The notes under the pieces: generated by a model | What the model was told of the DNA's origin: nothing | What the model saw: the letters and a program-made list of their open reading frames with translations, nothing else | Database searches by the model: none | Position numbers and translations under genes: made by a program | Part shown: in pieces, positions 43,918 to 52,295 of the stretch | Position numbering within the stretch: the first letter of the stretch is position 1 | Layout of the letters: the number at the start of each line of letters is the position of its first letter | Source of the DNA: Texcoconibacillus texcoconensis | GTDB lineage: Bacteria > Bacillota > Bacilli > Bacillales > Salisediminibacteriaceae | DNA: 64,000 nt | Assembly (NCBI RefSeq): GCF_014202575.1 | Contig: NZ_JACHHB010000012.1 | Span: forward strand, 1 to 64,000 | Direction of reading: 5' to 3'

Positions 43918-44208
43918 TTACCAGAAAAACGCTGATCCTAAGGCAAAACCACCTACGGCTGCTAAAGCGACTGGAAACCACGTTCCGCCACCGGATCCGA
44001 AGCCACCACCGGCGCCGTAACCGCCACCGGCAAAACCATATCCAAAACCTGGTCCTGGTCCTGGTCCTGGGCATGGAATAGGTTCTAACCAAACGTAATC
44101 TGGATCAACTGCTACCACTCGACCACAATGAACACGACCACAATGTTCTCTTAAATAGACAATTTTTCCATAACTTTTACAACAAAAATCATATACATGT
44201 TGTGCCAA
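43918..44208 (-). CDS. Small Gly/Pro-rich protein, possible spore coat component
   Basis: A 96-residue protein in three parts. The N-terminal domain contains REHCGRVHCGRVVAVDPDYVWLEP, a duplicated CGRV word. A collagen-like PCPGPGPGPG and Gly-rich stretch follows, and a hydrophobic C-terminal segment (FPVALAAVGGFALGSAFFW) ends the protein. I do not know the family. A sigma-K-like promoter (44240-44266) and the composition suggest a mother-cell-expressed coat protein. TTG 44208 is chosen because AAAGGGGG lies about eight bases upstream. GTG 44217 overlaps that site. Confidence 0.7.
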   Translation of the reverse strand: MAQHVYDFCCKSYGKIVYLREHCGRVHCGRVVAVDPDYVWLEPIPCPGPGPGPGFGYGFAGGGYGAGGGFGSGGGTWFPVALAAVGGFALGSAFFW

Positions 44209-44239
44209 AAAGTCCACCCCCCTTTTGCACAGTCACCAA

Positions 44240-44266
44240 TAACATATGTCTATTAATAATGATTGT
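44240..44266 (-). promoter_or_regulatory. Sigma-K-like promoter of the Gly-rich small protein gene
   Basis: The minus strand reads AC (44266-44265), 16 bases, then CATATGTTA (44248-44240). This fits the sigma-K pattern AC-N16/17-CATAnnnTA. A start near 44233 leaves a leader of about 25 bases. Confidence 0.45.
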
Positions 44267-44326
44267 GTTGTGCACATGTCCAATAACTGAAAGATCGGGA
44301 CATTTTTCTTACTAACAACATAAAGT

Positions 44327-45085
44327 ATGGTAGTGCCTTTAAAGAAAGGGGAGTTTGTTATCATACCTTCCTATGAACACACAATCGCAAAGCTTGGTGT
44401 CACCTATGCCCACCCTGGTGGGAAACAATGTAGTGAACGAATTTTAAATACACACCCTTTAACCAAAGACCAATATGTCCTTAACGCCGGCTGTGGAAGC
44501 GGTGACATTTCAGCTTGGCTTGTTGAAAAATTCTCTGTCAACGTCATTGCGGTGGACCGACAAGCCGCTTATATTGAAAAAGCAAAATTGAAACACAACC
44601 ATAACAATTTATCATTTGAACACGCAGACCTCTTTTATACTTCATTTCCCAAAGCAACATTTGATGTCATCATTAGCGAATCCGTTACTTTTTTCAATCC
44701 AATTGATCAACTTCTCAGCCGTTACTACAACTGGCTCAAACCTGGTGGTGTACTTTACCATCAAGAATTAGTAAAAGAAGATGATCATTTAACAACAGAT
44801 GAAAAACAGGAACTCTGTCAATTTTACGGTTGGCACGACATCCTTTCAGAACATGAATGGATTGTCGCTCTCGCTAACGCTGGTTTTTCATCTGTAAGTG
44901 TTGAAGAACGCGCTAGCCTTATTAACCGTCAACAAAGCCAATCCCCATCATCATTTGCCGTTTCTTTTGATGAGAATATGAGTGAGGGTGAATTTCAACT
45001 TCTTGAAAAACATCAGGAGCTAAGTGATAGGTATGCATTTACATTAGGTGACCGTTATTTCCGAAGTGTAAAAGGGGCAAACTAA
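44327..45085 (+). CDS. Class I SAM-dependent methyltransferase
   Basis: A 252-residue Rossmann-fold methyltransferase. Motif I VLNAGCGSGD is at about 52-61, motif II VIAVDRQAAYIEKAK, and FDVIISESVTFF is near 115. The substrate is unknown. ATG 44327 has no ribosome-binding site, whereas AAAGGGGAG lies inside the first codons, seven bases before an ATC-ATA pair. True initiation may therefore occur further in, at a rare start codon. The start is therefore uncertain. Single gene followed by a bidirectional terminator. Confidence 0.82.
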   Translation: MVVPLKKGEFVIIPSYEHTIAKLGVTYAHPGGKQCSERILNTHPLTKDQYVLNAGCGSGDISAWLVEKFSVNVIAVDRQAAYIEKAKLKHNHNNLSFEHADLFYTSFPKATFDVIISESVTFFNPIDQLLSRYYNWLKPGGVLYHQELVKEDDHLTTDEKQELCQFYGWHDILSEHEWIVALANAGFSSVSVEERASLINRQQSQSPSSFAVSFDENMSEGEFQLLEKHQELSDRYAFTLGDRYFRSVKGAN

Positions 45086-45114
45086 ATAAGCAGGCTCTTA
45101 ATTAATATCGTTTT

Positions 45115-45167
45115 AAAAAAAGATCTGAACGCCTGGAATAAATGTTAATAGGCATTCAGATCTTTTA
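45115..45167 (+). terminator. Bidirectional terminator after the methyltransferase gene
   Basis: AGATCTGAACGCCT (45121-45134) pairs with AGGCATTCAGATCT (45150-45163), with A-run and T-run flanks. It also serves the convergent 89-residue membrane protein gene. Confidence 0.88.
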
Positions 45168-45173
45168 CATACA

Positions 45174-45443
45174 TTATACGATGAATATTCCAACAATCGA
45201 AATCAAACCTATAATAAGAAGGCTCGAATTTGCCGTTTTCTCCGACTTTCGAAAAACATTGGCAAGTAATAAAAAGGCAGTAACCATAACAGCCATAAAT
45301 AAAATCGCATCACTCATCGGACCAAATAGTATAGGCTGTAACGTCGTTTCTTGATAAATCGAAGCATTAACGAAAATGGCTAATGTCCATAACGCGAATA
45401 AACCTATACCGATATACATTAATAACCTTTGCATTTGTTTCAT
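45174..45443 (-). CDS. Small three-helix membrane protein, unknown function
   Basis: An 89-residue protein with three hydrophobic segments (about 7-25, 44-63 and 73-89) and little else. I do not recognise a family. The ribosome-binding site GAAAGGATG precedes the ATG. It lies downstream of, and in the same direction as, a membrane-anchored thioredoxin-like gene but is a separate unit. Confidence 0.65.
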   Translation of the reverse strand: MKQMQRLLMYIGIGLFALWTLAIFVNASIYQETTLQPILFGPMSDAILFMAVMVTAFLLLANVFRKSEKTANSSLLIIGLISIVGIFIV

Positions 45444-45518
45444 CCTTTCACTAAAAACATACCACTATTAATAGTATAAACGAGAGAATTTAACATATTC
45501 AAGATAAGTTTTGGCGCT

Positions 45519-45989
45519 TCATTCCGTCACAACAGATTGAAAAAAGGATCGATACACATCTTCCTCTTGTCCACCTTCAAGCCTTTCTTGCTCTTCTCCA
45601 GCTTCATAATGAATCACTGTCGGTACACCTTCAATGTCATAACCATAGTGTCCTTCTGGAAACTCTAACACGTTAAACAATTGTAAGTCGACATTTTCCT
45701 CTTCTGCTAATGGCACTAACATAGGTGTAACATCATCACAAGCAGGACACTGTGGGCTATAATAATAAACGGTTTTATTTTCTTCATTTCCCAAGATCTC
45801 ATCCATTTCATTAGGAAGAATCACATTGGCATACAAGGGGTCATCTAATTGATCGATTGTCGATTGATGAAGCTGGTCTTTACCGAATGGATTGCCTTCT
45901 GCTTCCTGTGTTTGTTGTTGAGAAGTCAACCAAGTCAAGGATCCTAGTAGTACGACAATAATACCGAGAAAAATGATCATTTTCTTCAT
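45519..45989 (-). CDS. Membrane-anchored thioredoxin-like protein
   Basis: A 156-residue protein. One N-terminal membrane helix (IIFLGIIVVLLGSLTWL, about 5-21) is followed by an extracytoplasmic thioredoxin domain with the redox pair Cys81-Pro-Ala-Cys84 (YYSPQCPAC) and the cis-Pro loop VEGVPTVIHY. It probably acts in disulfide exchange of exported proteins, similar to Bdb/Trx-like factors. AAAGGAG precedes the ATG. Confidence 0.87.
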   Translation of the reverse strand: MKKMIIFLGIIVVLLGSLTWLTSQQQTQEAEGNPFGKDQLHQSTIDQLDDPLYANVILPNEMDEILGNEENKTVYYYSPQCPACDDVTPMLVPLAEEENVDLQLFNVLEFPEGHYGYDIEGVPTVIHYEAGEEQERLEGGQEEDVYRSFFQSVVTE

Positions 45990-46186
45990 CTTTTAATTCA
46001 CTCCTTTACTAATGGTGTTCAGCATGACGAACTGAAACATACAAACAACTCCTGTGATTTCCTTGATATCATAGCACGGATCACAGTTGATTGGATAGCA
46101 ATTTACGCCTGCATCAAAAAGCCGCTTCTACCTTCGATTCGATCGATGACAGAAACGGCCCCTCCATTGCAAAAAGTTATGTGTAT

Positions 46187-47995
46187 TTACAACGTAGCAA
46201 ACCAGTTTTCCCTCCTCAGCATAAAACGTTCCAAATCCTTTTCAGGAAGTGGTTTGCTATATAAAAAGCCTTGCATCTCATAACAATTTCGTTCATTTAA
46301 AAAGCGAACAATATCCTCGGTTTCTACCCCTTCAGCAATGACACGTAAATTCATATTTTGAGCTAAATCAATAATCGAAGTTACAATTGCTTGATCTTGA
46401 GGATTTGAAGTGAGATCTTTAATAAACGATTGATCAATCTTTAGTGTATCAATCGGAAAATGCTTCAAATAACTAAAAGAAGAATACCCTGTACCAAAAT
46501 CATCAATTGAAATTCTAATTCCTAATTCTTTTAGGCGCTCCAATGTATGAAAACTTTCTTCTCGATCATAAATGAGATCATTTTCAGTGATTTCCAAATC
46601 TAAGTATGATGGCGGAAGCCCTGTTTTTCTAAGCACATGACGTATTTTTTCCACAAAGTCTGGTCGTTGAAACTGTAATGGGGAAATATTAATCGCCATT
46701 TGAATATTAAACAGACCGCGATCAACCCATTGTTTTGCTTTTTGACACGCTTGTTCAATCACCCAATCTCCCATCGGAATAATGAGTCCAGTCTCCTCAG
46801 CAATAGGGATAAACTGACCTGGAGAAATATTTCCTAATGTCGGATCATTCCACCGCAATAACGCTTCAACACCGAAAACTTCTTTTTGCGATAAATCAAT
46901 TTGTGGTTGAAAATACAATTCAAAGTTCCCATAATCGACAGCTTTACGTAACTGCTTTTCAATTTTTAACTTTTCACTATGAGCCGTTTTCAAAGTAGAA
47001 GAAAAATATTGATAGTGATTCTTACCTGTCTCTTTCGCGTACTGCATTGCGGTATCTGACTGATGAACTAACTCATCAAATTCTAAACCATAGTCCGGAT
47101 AACATGTAACACCGATACTTGCAGATAAATGGAGTTCATGGCCTTCTACGACAAACGGTTTTTGAAACATTTCGATGATTTGTTTTGCCATTTCATCCAC
47201 GTGCTTTTTATCGTTAGGGTATGCCATATATAAGACAAACTCATCACCACCATACCGATAAACAGTCACCTGATCATTTGCTAACGTATTTAAAGTATTG
47301 GCAATACGTAAGATGAGTTGATCGCCAATATAATGGCCAAGCGTATCGTTAAAAAACTTAAAACGATCAACATCGATAAAAAATAGCGCGAAGTGGTCTT
47401 GATCCTCGTTTTGTAAGCTTCCTTTAACATCTCGTTCAAATTTCGCGCGATTAGGTAAATTCGTCATAAAATCAATATGTTGTAACTTTTCCATTTCATC
47501 TAACATTCTCTGCTCGTGTGTCTCATCATGATGGAGAATGATTCGAAAATCTCGACCCGATAAACGAACAGGTACAACGACGATTCTTAATGAAAGCATG
47601 TCACCACGATTCGTTTTCTGAACAGTTTCTACTGTTTTTTCATAACCTTTTTCAATGGCTTCTTGTAATAAATGTTTATCTCTATCATTGTAGAACATCT
47701 TTTTTAAGGATATATAATCTTCACCTAGTAACGCTTCTTTCTGAAACTTTAAACGTCCACAAAAAGACGGACTAGCGTATTTTATTGTACCTCTTTCATC
47801 AGTAATCACAAAGAATGCAGCTTGATCTAATGAAGTGCGAAAATAATGGAGCCATGTACTCAATGTTTCAACTGAAGTAGACGGAATATCTAAGTCGTCA
47901 AAAATATTCATAAATGATGTCGTCTCTTCCCATTCAGTACGACGCTCTGGCTCTGGCTCTTCCTTATTTTCCCCCTGTTTTCTTATATGTTCCAC
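46187..47995 (-). CDS. PAS-GGDEF-EAL protein, c-di-GMP synthesis/turnover
   Basis: A 602-residue cytosolic protein. The PAS domain is at about 50-155, GGDEF at about 165-330 with intact GGDEF (249-253) and no RxxD inhibitory site, and EAL at about 345-590 with EALLRW (377-382), NISPLQF and DDFGTGYSS. Both activities could be functional. The GTG at 47995 is taken as start because AGGAGGGAG lies immediately upstream. The open frame continues another 58 codons, but these run through the structured RNA and terminator at 48092-48202. Confidence 0.9.
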   Translation of the reverse strand: MEHIRKQGENKEEPEPERRTEWEETTSFMNIFDDLDIPSTSVETLSTWLHYFRTSLDQAAFFVITDERGTIKYASPSFCGRLKFQKEALLGEDYISLKKMFYNDRDKHLLQEAIEKGYEKTVETVQKTNRGDMLSLRIVVVPVRLSGRDFRIILHHDETHEQRMLDEMEKLQHIDFMTNLPNRAKFERDVKGSLQNEDQDHFALFFIDVDRFKFFNDTLGHYIGDQLILRIANTLNTLANDQVTVYRYGGDEFVLYMAYPNDKKHVDEMAKQIIEMFQKPFVVEGHELHLSASIGVTCYPDYGLEFDELVHQSDTAMQYAKETGKNHYQYFSSTLKTAHSEKLKIEKQLRKAVDYGNFELYFQPQIDLSQKEVFGVEALLRWNDPTLGNISPGQFIPIAEETGLIIPMGDWVIEQACQKAKQWVDRGLFNIQMAINISPLQFQRPDFVEKIRHVLRKTGLPPSYLDLEITENDLIYDREESFHTLERLKELGIRISIDDFGTGYSSFSYLKHFPIDTLKIDQSFIKDLTSNPQDQAIVTSIIDLAQNMNLRVIAEGVETEDIVRFLNERNCYEMQGFLYSKPLPEKDLERFMLRRENWFATL

Positions 47996-48091
47996 CGTCT
48001 CCCTCCTCAAACACATCACCATTAAGGAATATGCAACAAGTAAAAATACTGTTGGGTCGATTGGCAATTGTAATAATTTCCCTTTATATAG

Positions 48092-48202
48092 AAAAAAAGC
48101 CGACCATTCGCATTGGTCGGTTGCACTACTGGCTCCTGAACATCCAAGTGCCCATATAAAGATGTTCAATCATAGCCTCCATAAACAAGTACATTGTTAT
48201 TT
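48092..48202 (-). ncRNA. Structured RNA with pseudoknot and terminator, upstream of the GGDEF-EAL gene
   Basis: On the minus strand, a helix GGCT/AGCC (48177-48174 with 48134-48131) encloses a stem GAACATC/GATGTTC (48167-48161 with 48144-48138). Its loop word GCACT (48151-48147) can pair with AGTGC (48127-48123). A CCGACCA/TGGTCGG terminator with a U7 tail (48120-48092) follows at once. A sigma-A promoter fits the start. It could be a free-standing small RNA or a riboswitch-like leader. It lacks the GEMM c-di-GMP core. Similarity to the ylbH-leader/CsfG RNAs of Bacillus is possible but untested. Confidence 0.65.
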
Positions 48203-48208
48203 TTCTAT

Positions 48209-48237
48209 ATTTTATTACGACATTCCAACTTTTTCAA
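48209..48237 (-). promoter_or_regulatory. Sigma-A promoter of the structured RNA
   Basis: TTGAAA (48237-48232), 17 bases, TAAAAT (48214-48209) on the minus strand. The expected start is near 48202, about 22 bases before the first helix. Confidence 0.7.
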
Positions 48238-48356
48238 GCGAGACCTATTGCATAACTGTAACAATATTTTCATGTAGTTGCCATACCTCTCTCACAAATG
48301 AAACTAAATATTACCTTATAATATAGATAACATTCAAATTTAAGGTGGTGATTTCG

Positions 48357-48605
48357 TTGCATCTCAAAGTTTTCACTAGTTCAGACATCAATTGTAAAGT
48401 GTTTGAAAAAAACATCCAAGAAGTGGTAAATGAATTGCATAACACCATCAGCATCGAATGGATAACAGATGTAAATAACTTTCACTTACATGGCATTTTT
48501 TTTACGCCTACACTGTTGATTGATGATCAGCTCGTATCAAATGGAAAAATACTTACAAAAGAAGAAATAAAATCACATCTAGAAAGATTTTCGCATGTAC
48601 TATGA
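48357..48605 (+). CDS. Thioredoxin-fold-like small protein
   Basis: An 82-residue protein with a thioredoxin-like beta-alpha-beta pattern (LKVFTSSDINCKVFEKNI, then ISIEWITDV, then GIFFTPTLLIDDQLVSNGKILTKEEI). A Pro follows a Thr at the expected cis-Pro loop. There is a single cysteine (SDINC) in place of CxxC, so redox activity is doubtful. The start is TTG 48357, six bases after AAGGTGGTG. Function unknown. Confidence 0.7.
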   Translation: MHLKVFTSSDINCKVFEKNIQEVVNELHNTISIEWITDVNNFHLHGIFFTPTLLIDDQLVSNGKILTKEEIKSHLERFSHVL

Positions 48606-48663
48606 TTGACCCTAGCATAAATCGGGTATAGTAAAAATAATTCGGATAAGAGGGGGCGTACGT

Positions 48664-48879
48664 ATGGAAACGACAACATTAAACGATTCTCTTATTAAAA
48701 AGGTTAGTTACGATGAGCAAACAAGAGCATTGCACGTCCACTTTCAAGATGGGCGATACATCGTTTACTACGAAGTTTTTAAGCTTGATTATGTCGGATT
48801 ACTATCTAGTGAAAATTATGGTGACTATTTTAAAGAGAAGATTGAACCCCGTTTCCCTTCAAAAAATATGAAAGATTAA
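48664..48879 (+). CDS. KTSC-domain protein
   Basis: A 71-residue protein that is essentially one KTSC domain: VSYDEQTRALHVHFQDGRYIVYYEVFKLDYVGLLSSENYGDYF. The domain is usually seen alone or attached to nucleic-acid-binding proteins; the name-giving KTSC tetrad is not conserved here. Function unknown. AGAGGGGG precedes the ATG. Confidence 0.78.
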   Translation: METTTLNDSLIKKVSYDEQTRALHVHFQDGRYIVYYEVFKLDYVGLLSSENYGDYFKEKIEPRFPSKNMKD

Positions 48880-49065
48880 CAACGGAAATGAAATTTTCCT
48901 TTATTTAAATGACTATTCCATGTAAGTAGACAATTTATTTGGACTAGTCATTTTTTCTTCATTTAAATAACATCCCTTTTTATTATTTTTAAAAAGTTAT
49001 AGTTGATTCCGTCATATTCCGATAGAATGTTAGTGAATATGTACTTTGTTTAAGGAGGAGTTACT

Positions 49066-50187
49066 TTGCGGATAGGTGTACCTAAGGAAAGAAAAAATAA
49101 TGAAAATCGTGTCGCTTTAACGCCAGCTGGTGTCGTTTCTATCGTACAAGCTGGACACGAAGTTCTGATTGAGCGCTCAGCCGGGATCGAAAGCGGCTTC
49201 CTTGATAATGATTACTTAGAAGCTGGAGCTACTATACTCGAGGAAGCTGAAGATGTCTGGACAAAATCAGAAATGATCATGAAAGTAAAAGAACCACTTC
49301 CATCAGAATATGATTATTTTCATGAAGGACTTATTTTGTTTACATATCTTCATCTTGCTGCTGAATCAGAACTTGTAAAAGCTTTAACTGAAAAAGGTGT
49401 AACAGCTGTTGCTTATGAAACAGTCGAAGTTAATGGAACACTTCCTTTACTGACACCAATGAGTGAAGTAGCTGGACGAATGGCTTCGCAAATTGGTGCA
49501 CAATTTTTAGAAAAACCTAAAGGTGGAAAAGGTGTTTTATTACCCGGCGTCCCTGGTGTAAAACGTGGTAAAGTCACGATTATCGGTGGTGGGGTTGTTG
49601 GGACAAATGCCGCTAAACAAGCTATTGGCCTTGGTGCCGATGTAACAATCATCGACCTTAGCCCTAATCGGTTGCGACAACTCGATGATTTATTTGGTAA
49701 CGACATCAATACATTAATGAGTAACCCATTGAACATTGCTTCTGCCATTAAAGAATCCGATCTTGTGATTGGTGCTGTCTTGATTCCTGGCGCCAAAGCA
49801 CCTCAGCTTGTTACGGAAGAAATGGTTAAAGAAATGTCTGAAGGGTCTGTGCTCGTAGATGTTGCTATTGATCAAGGTGGAATTATAGAAACAGTCGATA
49901 AAGTCACAACACACGCTGACCCAACTTACGTAAAACACGGGGTCGTTCATTATGCGGTTGCGAATATGCCCGGGGCCGTACCACGTACATCTACAATTGC
50001 ATTAACGAATGTCACTGTTCCATATGCCCTTCAAATTGCAAATAAAGGAATTTGGAGTGCAACTGTCGAAAACCCGGCCTTGAAATTCGGTGTCAATGTG
50101 GCTGGTGGACACGTCACTCATCAAGCGGTCGCAAATGATCTAGGCTATGAATATGCCCCTGTAGAAAAAGTTCTTAATAAACGCTAA
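49066..50187 (+). CDS. ald: Alanine dehydrogenase
   Basis: A 373-residue NAD-dependent enzyme that interconverts alanine with pyruvate and ammonia. [22 protein letters not shown] opens the protein. The pyruvate-binding Lys is in [12 protein letters not shown], and the NAD-binding motif is [14 protein letters not shown] (near 168-181). It ends with [18 protein letters not shown] and [13 protein letters not shown]. The length is typical. The start is TTG 49066 behind AAGGAGGAG. In Bacillus it supports growth on alanine and normal sporulation. Monocistronic. Confidence 0.95.
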   Translation: MRIGVPKERKNNENRVALTPAGVVSIVQAGHEVLIERSAGIESGFLDNDYLEAGATILEEAEDVWTKSEMIMKVKEPLPSEYDYFHEGLILFTYLHLAAESELVKALTEKGVTAVAYETVEVNGTLPLLTPMSEVAGRMASQIGAQFLEKPKGGKGVLLPGVPGVKRGKVTIIGGGVVGTNAAKQAIGLGADVTIIDLSPNRLRQLDDLFGNDINTLMSNPLNIASAIKESDLVIGAVLIPGAKAPQLVTEEMVKEMSEGSVLVDVAIDQGGIIETVDKVTTHADPTYVKHGVVHYAVANMPGAVPRTSTIALTNVTVPYALQIANKGIWSATVENPALKFGVNVAGGHVTHQAVANDLGYEYAPVEKVLNKR

Positions 50188-50192
50188 TTGCC

Positions 50193-50241
50193 AAACGGTT
50201 AGCTCCTCACCCATTTGCGTGAGCGCTAACCGTTTTTTTAT
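50193..50241 (+). terminator. Terminator after ald
   Basis: AAACGGTTAGC (50193-50203) with CTCAC/GTGAG pairs with GCTAACCGTTT (50225-50235) and is followed by TTTT. Confidence 0.92.
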
Positions 50242-50415
50242 ACCCTTCACGAAATTTTTCTTTCAATTTTGTCCAATTTTTAAGACCTACTCTATCTTTT
50301 TTGTTTTTTCCGAAAACTTTTTCTTTACAAAACATTGGATCAACGTTAGGATAGATAAAGTCTTTCGAAATTTGTCGAACAATTTATTTAGGTAGATAGG
50401 GATCTGGAGGTCATC

Positions 50416-51732
50416 ATGTTGGAACAAAAAATAACTAAAAAAGAAACCTTTTTTATAGGATTAATGCTTTTTGCCTTATTTTTCGGGGCAGGTAATTTAA
50501 TTTTTCCACCATTTCTCGGTCAGGAAGCAGGAACGAACTATTGGACAGCGATCTTTGGGTTTGTCATTACCGGAGTTGGACTGCCTGTACTTGGGATTGT
50601 CGCGATTGCACTGAGTGGAAGTAGTATTGAAAGCATTGCTAAAAAAGTAAGTGCCCCTTTCGCGATTACATTTACTTTTGTTTTGTACTTGGCGATTGGT
50701 CCATTTTTCGGCATTCCACGTGCGATGAATGTTTCCTATGAAATGAGTGTCATGCCGTTTATTCCAAGCCAAGCACTTGATATATCTTTATTCATTTATT
50801 CAGTTGTATTCTTTATCGTTGTTTTTTGGCTCAGTTTAAATCCATCTAAACTGGTAAAACGAATCGGTAATATCATCACACCGATTTTACTTATCGCGAT
50901 CGTTCTACTTGTCGCAGGAAGCGCATTAACTGGAAATATAACTGGTGGAGAAGCTCCTTCTGATGCGTATTCAGATCATGCACTTATCGGTGGCATATTA
51001 GAAGGTTACTTGACGATGGATGCAATAGCAGCTCTTGCCTTCGGTCTTGTGATTGTTTCCACATTACAAGCCCGCGGCATTGAAGACAAAAACTCGATCC
51101 TTCGCACAACGGCTATGTCTGGTATCGTGGCTGGAATCGGATTAGCTTTTGTATACGTATCTATTGGTTGGCTCGGAATGCAATTGGGGCCACTTGAAAC
51201 ATTTGCAACTGGAAGCGAGATTCTTTCATTTGCCGCCAATGAAACATATGGGCTTATTGGCATGTTACTGCTCGGAGTGATTGTTACTCTCGCTTGTCTA
51301 ACGACATGTGTCGGCCTTGTAACGGCATGTGGTCAGTATTTTAAGAAGAACTTTCCAAGCATGCGTTACCAAACACTCGCGTTAATCACGACAATCGTTA
51401 GTTTTGCGGTTGCCAATTTAGGACTCAACACGATTATTTCTATTTCCGTACCTGTTCTTGTAGCGATTTATCCAATTGCGATTACGCTCGTCTTTCTAAC
51501 TCTTACTGAAAGTTTGATCCCACTTCGGAAATCCCACTATAGAGGTGGCGTCATCGGTGCTGCTCTTATCAGTATTTATGATGGCATGCGAGAAATGGGT
51601 ATAGACATTCAACTTCTCAACGAAATTTATAGTTATTTACCATTATTTGAAGTTGGTCTAGGTTGGATTTGGCTTGCCATCATTGGCGTCATTCTTGGAT
51701 TTTTGATAGGAAAAGTAAGCCCTGACAAATAA
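50416..51732 (+). CDS. brnQ: Branched-chain amino acid carrier BrnQ
   Basis: A 438-residue transporter of the LIVCS family with 12 membrane segments, importing leucine, isoleucine and valine with Na+ or H+. The N terminus FFIGLMLFALFFGAGNLIFPPFLG is diagnostic, with TMDAIAALAFGLVIV in the middle. Ald lies upstream but is separated by a terminator. TCTGGAGGTCATC precedes the ATG. AzlCD (5575-6584) works in the opposite, export direction. Confidence 0.93.
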   Translation: MLEQKITKKETFFIGLMLFALFFGAGNLIFPPFLGQEAGTNYWTAIFGFVITGVGLPVLGIVAIALSGSSIESIAKKVSAPFAITFTFVLYLAIGPFFGIPRAMNVSYEMSVMPFIPSQALDISLFIYSVVFFIVVFWLSLNPSKLVKRIGNIITPILLIAIVLLVAGSALTGNITGGEAPSDAYSDHALIGGILEGYLTMDAIAALAFGLVIVSTLQARGIEDKNSILRTTAMSGIVAGIGLAFVYVSIGWLGMQLGPLETFATGSEILSFAANETYGLIGMLLLGVIVTLACLTTCVGLVTACGQYFKKNFPSMRYQTLALITTIVSFAVANLGLNTIISISVPVLVAIYPIAITLVFLTLTESLIPLRKSHYRGGVIGAALISIYDGMREMGIDIQLLNEIYSYLPLFEVGLGWIWLAIIGVILGFLIGKVSPDK

Positions 51733-51747
51733 ATGTCAGGGCTTTTG
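51718..51747 (+). terminator. Terminator after brnQ
   Basis: AGCCCTGACA (51718-51727) pairs with TGTCAGGGCT (51734-51743) and TTTT follows. The stop codon is in the loop. Confidence 0.9.
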
Positions 51748-51797
51748 CTAACTGTATATTAGCGTTCGGTAACTAATTACCGATTTCTCTGCTTTCA

Positions 51798-52157
51798 TTA
51801 AGTAACAACATAACCGAAGTAAAGGACAACGATAAGTGCAATCGCAAATTGAATCCAGTAGAAGCTTTTTAAGTTCCCCGTGAGTGTACCATTTTTACTT
51901 CGCGTTGTGATCATTTCCATAACGTAAATTAACCAAACGGCAAGAATCCCTTTTAATATCGTGTTACTGGTCGTATATTGCAAAAGAAGCCACCCACCTG
52001 TTGCCAATGTGAGAACGTACATAAGACGCAACGTCATTTGTACGATCTTTGCAGGCTTCTCCTTTTGCTTTTTAATTAAAATGACAGTAACAACAAACAA
52101 GATAACTGCTAAAAGCCAGAATAGTGCATGTGAATGTAAGATCGCTGCATAATTCAT
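51798..52157 (-). CDS. yisL: YisL family (UPF0344/DUF1516) membrane protein
   Basis: A 119-residue protein with four hydrophobic segments (about 12-27, 40-60, 66-86 and 97-117). The N terminus MNYAAILHSHALFWLLAV, with its conserved HSH, is typical of YisL/UPF0344. Function unknown. The start is ATG 52157 behind AAAAGGAGGAAG. The open frame extends seven codons further, through the ribosome-binding site. Confidence 0.85.
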   Translation of the reverse strand: MNYAAILHSHALFWLLAVILFVVTVILIKKQKEKPAKIVQMTLRLMYVLTLATGGWLLLQYTTSNTILKGILAVWLIYVMEMITTRSKNGTLTGNLKSFYWIQFAIALIVVLYFGYVVT

Positions 52158-52295
52158 TAATCTTCCTCCTTTTTCCATTTAGATAAAACGACGATGATTC
52201 ATATTAGTTTTATTGTAATTTTAGTCGTTATCTTATAATAATAAGTATAACGGTTCACATTTTAATGTGCAAAAGATTTGCTGTTTAAAATCATT

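Noticed and set aside
43869-44081. Plus-strand Arg/His-rich ORF
   Set aside because: It is the complement of the Gly/Pro-rich gene; the odd composition comes from the opposite strand.
47996-48169. N-terminal extension of the GGDEF-EAL protein as a membrane or signal segment
   Set aside because: These codons coincide with a structured RNA and a perfect intrinsic terminator, and AGGAGGGAG lies right before the GTG at 47995.
48092-48202. c-di-GMP (GEMM) riboswitch
   Set aside because: The conserved GEMM core words and tetraloop receptor are absent; the fold is different.
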